DNA from: DASUFI01 sp036274635
Lineage (GTDB): Bacteria > Planctomycetota > B15-G4
Assembly: GCA_036274635.1 (NCBI GenBank)
Contig: DASUFI010000155.1
Span: 1-6,067 of the forward strand
Direction: 5' to 3'
DNA: 6,067 nt
Positions 1 through 4,511 of this stretch are shown piece after piece. The notes beneath the pieces were generated by a model. The model ran no database searches. It was not told the origin of the DNA and was given only the letters and a program-made list of their open reading frames with translations. Every line of letters starts with the position of its first letter. Position 1 is the stretch's first letter. The translations under genes and the position numbers were made by a program.

Positions 1-985
1 GGCCGTGAAGGGCGAGTGCGCGGACCCGTGGATCGAGTTCTCCGTGCCGCTGCCGCTGGGCGGGCAGACGCCGCTGGGCCTGCGCCTGCTGTGCGACCCG
101 CCGGAGGCGCTGACGTCCATGCACCTCGTGGCCGACCGCGAGAACCGCGCCCTGCACGTCGACACGCGCGGCGTGAAGCGCGGCAACATCGTGCACCTCA
201 CCGCCGAGACCGTGGTGCTGCTGCATGACGACGGGCCCGGCGACCTGGTCGCCGCCAAGGTGCCGGCCACGCGCCGCATCCCCGACCCGCTGCGCGTGCA
301 CCTGCAGCCCGCGCCGGGCCTGGTGCCCGACGACCCCGGCATCCAGGCCGCCGCGCGCAAGCTCAACCGCGAGGACCTCGACGTCCTCTTCGGCGACATG
401 CGCACCTTCCTCGACTACAAGCTCTCGCACAGCGGCGACGGCCTCGACCACGCGCTGGGCGAGATGCGCACGCGCATGTCGGCCTGCGCCTACTGGGCCA
501 ACATCACCGGCTCGCTGCTCATGGCCTGCGGCCTCCCCACGCGCCTGCTCGCCTGCACCGGCGTCGACGGCGCCCTGCAGGAGCACTACGTCCTCGAGGC
601 CTGGAGCGAGAAGCTCGGCTGGACGCGCCTCGACCCGACCGGCAAGCCGTGGAGCGACACGCGCAACATCGTGCTGCGCGTGGTCTATCCCGACGCGCCG
701 CGCACGCAGGACAACGTGCCCACCTTCCTGGCCGCCAACGCTGGCGTCGCCGGCTCGCCCGAGATGAACCCGGTGACCCTCTTCTGGCAGGCGGGCGAGA
801 CGCTGGGCGCCTTCGCGCTGACACGCGCCGAGCTGGCCGCGCTGGAAGGGGCGGCGCGCGCCGGCTTCGAGGGCCTGGTGGCCCAGCCGGCCGCCACGCC
901 GCGCGTGGACTTCGCGCCGTCGGCGTCCGCGGAGGGCGGCGCGGCCCGCGTGCTGGAGGCCATGGCGGGGCGGCTGGGGCCGTAG
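1..985 (+). CDS. Transglutaminase-like cysteine-protease-fold protein, 5' end cut by the window
   Basis: The frame is open to the left edge, so the GTG at 5-7 is probably internal and the true start lies outside. Residues counted from that GTG (326 visible) show the transglutaminase-core triad in order: Cys161 in MSACAYW, followed by the usual helix ending in a GLPTR turn (the family's G-[IL]-P-[AT]-R signature); His194 in QEHYVLEAW; and Asp210 in GWTRLDPTG. All three catalytic residues are intact, so the domain is probably active as a protease, amidase or transamidase. The substrate cannot be read from sequence. Residues 1-100 look like a beta-rich N-terminal domain (alternating hydrophobics), as in many bacterial members. 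After the core, about 115 residues end in an Ala/Gly-rich tail with no motif I recognise. No membrane segment is visible in this part, and a signal peptide would lie upstream. It stops at TAG 983-985, followed by 447 gene-free bases. The family call is firm; the function is unknown. Confidence 0.8.
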   Translation, partial: AVKGECADPWIEFSVPLPLGGQTPLGLRLLCDPPEALTSMHLVADRENRALHVDTRGVKRGNIVHLTAETVVLLHDDGPGDLVAAKVPATRRIPDPLRVHLQPAPGLVPDDPGIQAAARKLNREDLDVLFGDMRTFLDYKLSHSGDGLDHALGEMRTRMSACAYWANITGSLLMACGLPTRLLACTGVDGALQEHYVLEAWSEKLGWTRLDPTGKPWSDTRNIVLRVVYPDAPRTQDNVPTFLAANAGVAGSPEMNPVTLFWQAGETLGAFALTRAELAALEGAARAGFEGLVAQPAATPRVDFAPSASAEGGAARVLEAMAGRLGP

Positions 986-1027
986 CGAAGCCTGGCATCG
1001 TGGCGAGCGGCGCCTGCGGCCGCGAAG

Positions 1028-1053
1028 CGCCGCGCCGCGAAGCCGGCGCGGCG
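1028..1053. other. GC-only stem-loop downstream of the transglutaminase-like gene
   Basis: Bases 1028-1037 pair perfectly with 1044-1053, giving a 10-base-pair all-G/C stem with a 6-base loop (CGAAGC), 43 bases after the stop codon of the upstream gene. The position suits a transcript 3' end. No T-run follows (the next bases are AGCGCCGGGC), so it is not a classical intrinsic terminator. It could stabilise an mRNA end or be a chance result of extreme GC. Confidence 0.35.
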
Positions 1054-1239
1054 AGCGCCGGGCATCCGGTGTGCGCGTCCGCAGCCGTGATTCGGAGCGC
1101 GCCCAGTGCCCACCTGCGGGAACGGCATCCACCAAAGAATCTCCGTGATCGACAGACCGCGGTCGACGACGACGGAGGGCATGCTGGCGAGTGGGCGACG
1201 CGTCGTGGCGAAGCGACGGGTATCCAGCACGGCCAAGCC

Positions 1240-1354
1240 CACCGTGGGAACTCCGGGAGGGGTCCGCGGCGCGCGCGCACCCCCCCAGCGCACCTCAATG
1301 CATCAGGAAGACCCCCCGCTCGCGCCGTGGACCCCTCCCGGAGTTCTCACGGTG
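1240..1354. repeat. Long near-perfect inverted repeat (hairpin element)
   Basis: Left arm 1240-1277 is complementary to right arm 1317-1354, 38 bases each, with a 39-base centre (1278-1316). The core (1248-1265 with 1329-1346) is an exact 18-base inverted repeat beginning GAACTCCGGGAGGGG. Outside it, 7 more pairs follow one G-T pair (1247/1347). Inside it, 7 more pairs follow one G-T pair (1266/1328), and a single C-T mismatch (1274/1320) is followed by 3 more pairs. As + strand RNA both G-T positions are G-U wobbles, so only one position in 38 is unpaired. Beyond a 2-base bulge (1238-1239), bases 1232-1237 pair with 1355-1360 at 5 of 6 positions. The element sits 78 bases upstream of the htpX ATG and has no T-run on either side. 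It could be a palindromic intergenic repeat, a small non-autonomous mobile element, a structured RNA or a strong transcription barrier. Confidence 0.85.
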
Positions 1355-1374
1355 CCTGGCGCCGCGCCACTTCG

Positions 1375-1384
1375 TAGCATGCTA
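1375..1384. promoter_or_regulatory. Perfect 10-base palindrome TAGCATGCTA upstream of htpX, possible operator or -10 region
   Basis: TAGCATGCTA is self-complementary and ends 48 bases before the htpX ATG, in one of the few AT-containing patches of the region. Its left half, TAGCAT, matches the sigma-70 -10 consensus at 4 of 6 positions, but no convincing -35 lies 16-18 bases upstream. I find no heat-shock sigma-32 pattern (CTTGAA with CCCCAT). It is either a small operator, part of a weak promoter, or chance. Confidence 0.25.
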
Positions 1385-1432
1385 TGTCCGCGACGGGCCG
1401 CCAGGTCGCGGCCCACGGAGTCGCCTCAAGCC

Positions 1433-2287
1433 ATGAACCAGCTCAAGTCCATCCTCCTGCTCGGCATCCTGACGGCGCTGCTCGTCGGCGTCGGCGGGTA
1501 CCTGGCGCCCAACTCGCTGCCCATCTTCCTGGTCCTGGCCCTGCTGATGAACCTGGGGGCCTGGTTCTTCAGCGACAAGATGGTGCTGGCCATGAACCAC
1601 GCGCAGCCGGTGCCCGAGGGCCAGCTGCCGCAGCTGCGACGCGCCGTGGAGCAGATCGCGGCCAACGCCAACATCCCCATGCCGCGGCTCTACGTGATGC
1701 CGGGCGCGCAGCCCAACGCCTTCGCCACGGGCCGCAACCCGGAGCACGGCGTGGTGTGCGTCACGGAGGGCATCCTGCGCCTGCTGGACGAGCGCGAGCT
1801 CAAGGGCGTGCTGGCGCACGAGATGTCGCACATCCGCAACCGCGACGTGCTGGTGGCCAGCATCGCGGCCGCCATCGCCTCGGCCATCACCTACATCGCG
1901 CACATCGGGCTGTTCTTCGGCGGCGGCAGCCGCGACCGCGAGGGCGGCGGCGCGGGCGCGCTGCTCATGGCCATCCTCGCGCCCATCGGCGCCACCCTGG
2001 TGCAGCTGGGCATCTCGCGCCAGCGCGAGTTCCTGGCCGACGCCACGGGCGCCCAGCTGTGCAACGACCCCCTGGCCCTGGCCTCCGCGCTGCAGAAGCT
2101 GCAGCAGGTCAGCCAGCGCGTGCCGCTGCAGACGGCGCCGGCCACGGCCAGCCTGTTCATCGTGAACCCCTTCGGCGGCATGAAGAGCTTCCTGAACCTC
2201 TTCAGCACGCACCCGCCGCTGGAGGAGCGCATCCGCCGCCTGCAGCAGATGGCCGCGGACCTGCGCGGCGTCGTGCCGCAGCACTGA
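1433..2287 (+). CDS. htpX: HtpX, membrane-bound M48 zinc metalloprotease
   Basis: This is an inner-membrane protease of family M48 that cuts misfolded or damaged membrane proteins and acts alongside FtsH in known bacteria. The 284 residues match the family (E. coli about 293). Two N-terminal membrane segments lie at about residues 7-24 and 29-46. The zinc motif HEMSH is His129-Glu130-His133, with Glu130 catalytic. The third ligand is Glu199 in QREFLAD. Two more hydrophobic stretches, about 139-163 and 174-194, flank a Gly/charged loop (163-173). The C-terminal STHPPLEERI block (258-267) is the conserved M48B end. The ATG at 1433 was chosen because MNQLKSILLL is a normal HtpX N-terminus. The frame is open upstream to 1106, but that stretch is non-protein-like. 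GGAG at 1417-1420 lies 12 bases before the ATG, a rather long spacing. The gene leads a two-gene operon with the HPF-like gene. Confidence 0.94.
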   Translation: MNQLKSILLLGILTALLVGVGGYLAPNSLPIFLVLALLMNLGAWFFSDKMVLAMNHAQPVPEGQLPQLRRAVEQIAANANIPMPRLYVMPGAQPNAFATGRNPEHGVVCVTEGILRLLDERELKGVLAHEMSHIRNRDVLVASIAAAIASAITYIAHIGLFFGGGSRDREGGGAGALLMAILAPIGATLVQLGISRQREFLADATGAQLCNDPLALASALQKLQQVSQRVPLQTAPATASLFIVNPFGGMKSFLNLFSTHPPLEERIRRLQQMAADLRGVVPQH

Positions 2288-2292
2288 TCGGC

Positions 2293-2652
2293 ATGGACGT
2301 CGACATCCGCGCGCGTCACCTCGAGCTGCGGCCCGCGCAACGGGTGCTGGCCGAGAAGCGCGTCGCCTCCGCGCTGGACCGCTTCGAGCGCCGGCTGCGG
2401 CGCGTGGCGGTCATGATCGAGGACGTCAACGGCCCCAAGGGTGGCGCGGACAAGCGCTGCCTCATCCGGGCCACGGGCGAACGTGGTTTCGCGGTGCAGG
2501 CGCAGGCCACCGACACGAGCATCGAGGCCGCCGTGGACCGGGCGGCCGGCGCCATCGGACGCAACGTCAGCCGCGCCGTGGAGCGCCGGCGCGACTTCGC
2601 CGCGCGCGACCGCACCTCGATGGCCGGCGAGGGTCGCCGCAAGCGCCGCTGA
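2293..2652 (+). CDS. Short HPF/RaiA-type ribosome hibernation factor
   Basis: Members bind the 30S decoding centre in stationary phase or stress, blocking mRNA and tRNA and protecting idle ribosomes. The 119 residues have the fold's pattern: a first beta-strand MDVDIRARHLEL; an amphipathic helix over about 16-35 (ALDRFERRLRRV); strand VAVMIEDVNGPKGGADKRC (38-56), where the NG-x-KGG-x-DK turn is typical of Burkholderiales-type members; a third strand, CLIRATG...FAVQAQATD; and a second helix TSIEAAVDRAAGAIGRNVSR (76-94). It lacks the C-terminal dimerisation domain of long HPF. It ends in a basic tail, about residues 97-119, with RRR and RRKRR, slightly longer than E. coli HPF (95 aa). The start is 5 bases after the htpX stop. 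There is no Shine-Dalgarno sequence, so translation is probably coupled to htpX. I cannot tell from sequence alone whether it is HPF- or RaiA-like in action. Confidence 0.87.
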   Translation: MDVDIRARHLELRPAQRVLAEKRVASALDRFERRLRRVAVMIEDVNGPKGGADKRCLIRATGERGFAVQAQATDTSIEAAVDRAAGAIGRNVSRAVERRRDFAARDRTSMAGEGRRKRR

Positions 2653-2668
2653 CGCGTGGCGCGGCGCT
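2642..2668. terminator. Possible bidirectional stem-loop between convergent hpf-like and carbonic anhydrase genes
   Basis: AGCGCCGC (2642-2649) pairs exactly with GCGGCGCT (2661-2668) around an 11-base loop. The structure spans the last codons and stop of the hpf-like gene and reaches the carbonic anhydrase stop codon on the other strand, occupying the whole 15-base gap. A symmetrical hairpin here could end both transcripts. There is no T-run in either direction, so a classical intrinsic mechanism is doubtful and chance in GC-rich DNA is possible. Confidence 0.35.
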
Positions 2669-3378
2669 CAGGCCCGGCCGTCCTGCGCCAGCGCCGCGCG
2701 CCGCGCGGGCTCCAGGTCCTCGGCGCGCGTCAGGCTGAGCCCCAGGTCGCGCAGCCGGCCGTCGTGGATGTCGTAGATCCAGCCGTGCACCGACAGCTCC
2801 TGCCCGCGCTTCCACGCCCTGCGCACCGCGTCGGCGGTGGCCACGTGCGTCACCTGCTCGAGCACGTTCAGCTCGCACAGCCGGGCGGCCACCTGGTCGC
2901 GGTCCATGAGCGCGCCCAGCAGCGCGGCGTGCCGCGTGCGCACCTCGCGGATGTGCTGGATCCAGCCGTCCACCAACCCGAGGCTGCGCTGGTCCAGCGC
3001 CGCGAGCACGCCGCCGCAGCCGTAGTGGCCGCAGACGATGACGTGCCGCACCTTCAGCACGTCCACCGCGAACTGCAGCACGGACTGGCCGTTGAGGTCG
3101 CCGCGGGCCACCACGTTGCCCACGTTCCTGTGCACGAAGACCTCGCCCGGCGCGAGGCCCACGATCTGGTTGGCGGGCACGCGGCTGTCGCTGCAGCCGA
3201 TCCACAAGAGCTCGGGCGTCTGCTGCGCCGCGAGCCGCTCGAAGAACTGCGGGTCCTTGGCCTTCACGCCCTCGGACCAGCGACGGTTCGCTTCGAGCAG
3301 GTGCGCCAGCGAATGCGTGGGCAGGGACACGGGTGGCGGCGCATGGTAGCGCGCGGGCGCCGGATCCGGGCGTATCAT
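2668..3378 (-). CDS. can: Beta-class (type II) carbonic anhydrase
   Basis: This cytoplasmic zinc enzyme interconverts CO2 and bicarbonate, supplying bicarbonate for carboxylases at ambient CO2. Numbered from the ATG (236 aa), the zinc ligands are Cys62, Asp64, His118 and Cys121, in CSDSR and HYGCGG. Asp64-Arg66 is the catalytic dyad. Trp59, Arg84 and Tyr202 align with Trp39, Arg64 and Tyr181 of the Haemophilus enzyme, its allosteric bicarbonate site, so this looks like a pH- and bicarbonate-gated type II enzyme. The resemblance to E. coli Can is strong throughout (LWIGCSDSRVPA, CELNV-EQV, AWKRGQ). Start choice is uncertain. ATG 3376-3378 has a good Shine-Dalgarno, GAGGG at 3385-3389 with 6-base spacing, but gives about 20 residues more than E. 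coli and Haemophilus homologues. GTG 3328-3330 would give the usual length but has no Shine-Dalgarno. It diverges from the Rieske gene and converges on the hpf-like gene. Confidence 0.95.
   Translation of the reverse strand: MIRPDPAPARYHAPPPVSLPTHSLAHLLEANRRWSEGVKAKDPQFFERLAAQQTPELLWIGCSDSRVPANQIVGLAPGEVFVHRNVGNVVARGDLNGQSVLQFAVDVLKVRHVIVCGHYGCGGVLAALDQRSLGLVDGWIQHIREVRTRHAALLGALMDRDQVAARLCELNVLEQVTHVATADAVRRAWKRGQELSVHGWIYDIHDGRLRDLGLSLTRAEDLEPARRAALAQDGRA
3373..3378 (+). promoter_or_regulatory. Candidate -10 box TATCAT for the Rieske gene, overlapping the can start codon
   Basis: TATCAT matches the -10 consensus TATAAT at 5 of 6 positions and is the most AT-rich hexamer near the divergent starts. 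Initiation about 7 bases downstream would fall only a few bases before the Rieske ATG at 3390, giving a nearly leaderless message. That fits the lack of any Shine-Dalgarno there. On the other strand the same bases are ATGATA, the putative carbonic anhydrase start. No good -35 element is seen 17 bases upstream (GCGGGC), so this is weak. Confidence 0.25.
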
Positions 3379-3389
3379 CTGCCGCCCTC

Positions 3390-4499
3390 ATGGCCGCCCG
3401 CAGGAAGCCGCCGAGCGACGCCTCCGACCTGACTCGCGCCCGCACGCTGCCGGCCGCCTTCTACCGCGACGCCGCGCTCTTCGAGCGCCTGCGCGACACG
3501 CTCTTCGCGTCCACCTGGCACGGCGTCGCCGATGACTCGCAAGTCCCCCCGCCCGGCGGCGCGCGGCCGCTCACGCTGCTGCCCGGCCTGCTCGACGAGC
3601 CGCTGCTGCTGACGCGGCCCGACGAGGGCGCGCCGCACCTGCTCTCGAACGTCTGCACGCACCGCGGCGCGCTGCTGTGCGAGTCGCCGTGCACCCCGGC
3701 GGGCGGGCAGCTGCGCTGCCGGTACCACGGCCGGCGTTTCGCGCTCGACGGACGCTTCGTCGCGGCGCCGGGATTCGAGGACGCGCAGGAATTCCCGTCG
3801 GTCACCGACGACCTGCCCGCCGCCGCGTCGGGCCGCTGGGGCCCACTGCTCTTCGCGTCGCTCGACCCCGCGCACGAGCTGCGCGAGCTGACAGCGCCGC
3901 TCGACGAGCTGCTCGGCTGGCTGCCGCTCGACCGTACGCGCCCCGACCCGTCGCGCGACGGCGACTACTACGTGCCGGCGCACTGGGCGCTGTACTGCGA
4001 CAACTACCTCGAGGGCTTCCACGTGCCCTTCGTGCACCCGACGCTCTCGGCCGTGCTCGACTGGGGCCGCTACGAGACGCGACTCTGGCCGCGCGGCAGC
4101 GTGCAGGTGGGCTTCGCGGACGACGGGGCGCCGGACGACGCGGTGCTCGCGCCCCCGGCCGGGCATGCCGACCATGGGCGACGCGTGGCGGGGTACTACG
4201 TCTGGCTCTGGCCGGCGACGATGATCAACGTCTACCCGTGGGGGTTGTCGGTGAACCTGGTGCAGCCGCTGGCGGTGGATCGGACGCGCGTGAGGTTCCT
4301 CAGCTACGTGTGGGATCCGGCGAAGCTGGACAGCGGCGCGGGCGCGGGCCTGCAGCGGGTGGAGGGCGAGGACGAGAGCGTGGTGGGCGCGGTGCAGCAG
4401 GGCGTGCGCTCGCGGATGTATCGCGGCGGGCGGTTAGCGCCGCGGCACGAGGCGGCCGTGCATCAGTTCCACCGGATGCTGGCGGAGGCGGCGGGCTGA
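3390..4499 (+). CDS. Rieske non-heme iron oxygenase alpha subunit, choline/quaternary-amine monooxygenase-like
   Basis: Rieske oxygenases use a 2Fe-2S cluster to pass electrons to a mononuclear iron that hydroxylates or demethylates a substrate. In the 369 residues the Rieske ligands are Cys89 and His91 (CTHRGALL), then Cys110 and His113 (CRYHG). The catalytic iron is bound by His211 and His216 in NYLEGFHVPFVHP, with Asp328 in GEDESVVGAVQQG as the probable carboxylate. The electron-bridging position, three before the first His, is Glu208 rather than the Asp of naphthalene dioxygenase. Glu is seen in carnitine monooxygenase CntA and relatives. The N-terminal LPAAFYRDAALFERLRDTLF block and the NVYPWGLSVNLVQPL strand are usual for bacterial CMO/GbcA-like proteins. 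The ATG at 3390 is the only ATG that keeps the conserved N-terminus, and it lacks a Shine-Dalgarno sequence. No reductase, ferredoxin, transporter or beta subunit is nearby, so the substrate and electron donor are unknown. Confidence 0.9.
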   Translation: MAARRKPPSDASDLTRARTLPAAFYRDAALFERLRDTLFASTWHGVADDSQVPPPGGARPLTLLPGLLDEPLLLTRPDEGAPHLLSNVCTHRGALLCESPCTPAGGQLRCRYHGRRFALDGRFVAAPGFEDAQEFPSVTDDLPAAASGRWGPLLFASLDPAHELRELTAPLDELLGWLPLDRTRPDPSRDGDYYVPAHWALYCDNYLEGFHVPFVHPTLSAVLDWGRYETRLWPRGSVQVGFADDGAPDDAVLAPPAGHADHGRRVAGYYVWLWPATMINVYPWGLSVNLVQPLAVDRTRVRFLSYVWDPAKLDSGAGAGLQRVEGEDESVVGAVQQGVRSRMYRGGRLAPRHEAAVHQFHRMLAEAAG

Positions 4500-4511
4500 T
4501 GACCGGCCTGC

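Larger units (their letters stand above)
986..1432. other. Gene-free, repeat- and palindrome-rich intergenic region upstream of htpX
   Basis: This 447-base gap is long compared with the 5-15 base gaps elsewhere in the window. Frames stay open across parts of it on both strands, but this follows from the high GC content. None of the translations resembles a protein: they are Arg/Ala/Pro/Gly-rich and have no motif. The region holds a GC-rich stem-loop at 1028-1053, a 10-base palindrome at 1155-1164 (GACCGCGGTC), the long hairpin at 1240-1354 and a second 10-base palindrome at 1375-1384. The word GCGAAGC recurs at 985, 1022, 1037 and 1208. The htpX promoter presumably lies at the right end. I see no transposase remnant and no tRNA-like fold. 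Confidence 0.7.

Noticed and set aside
986..1240. Integron attC site, CRISPR repeat or IS remnant
   Set aside because: There is no GTTRRRY-type core site, no regularly spaced identical repeats and no transposase fragment.
519..1298. Long minus-strand open frames over the transglutaminase-like gene and the intergenic region
   Set aside because: They translate to Arg/Ala/Pro-rich, motif-free sequence, as expected opposite a GC-rich gene.
1240..1370. Intrinsic terminator made by the long hairpin
   Set aside because: No T-run follows on either strand, and the stem is far longer than normal terminators. It is kept as a repeat element instead.
1106..1432. N-terminal extension of HtpX in the same frame
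   Set aside because: The frame is open, but the 109 extra residues are Arg/Pro/Gly-rich, cross the long hairpin and sit before a standard HtpX N-terminal membrane segment.
1382..2284. Open frame antisense to htpX
   Set aside because: It mirrors htpX codon for codon, is full of His/Gln/Arg/Ala runs and has no recognisable domain.
2567..3445. Alternative minus-strand frame over the carbonic anhydrase gene
   Set aside because: The true frame carries all zinc ligands and family motifs; this one is an Arg/Ala-rich shadow.
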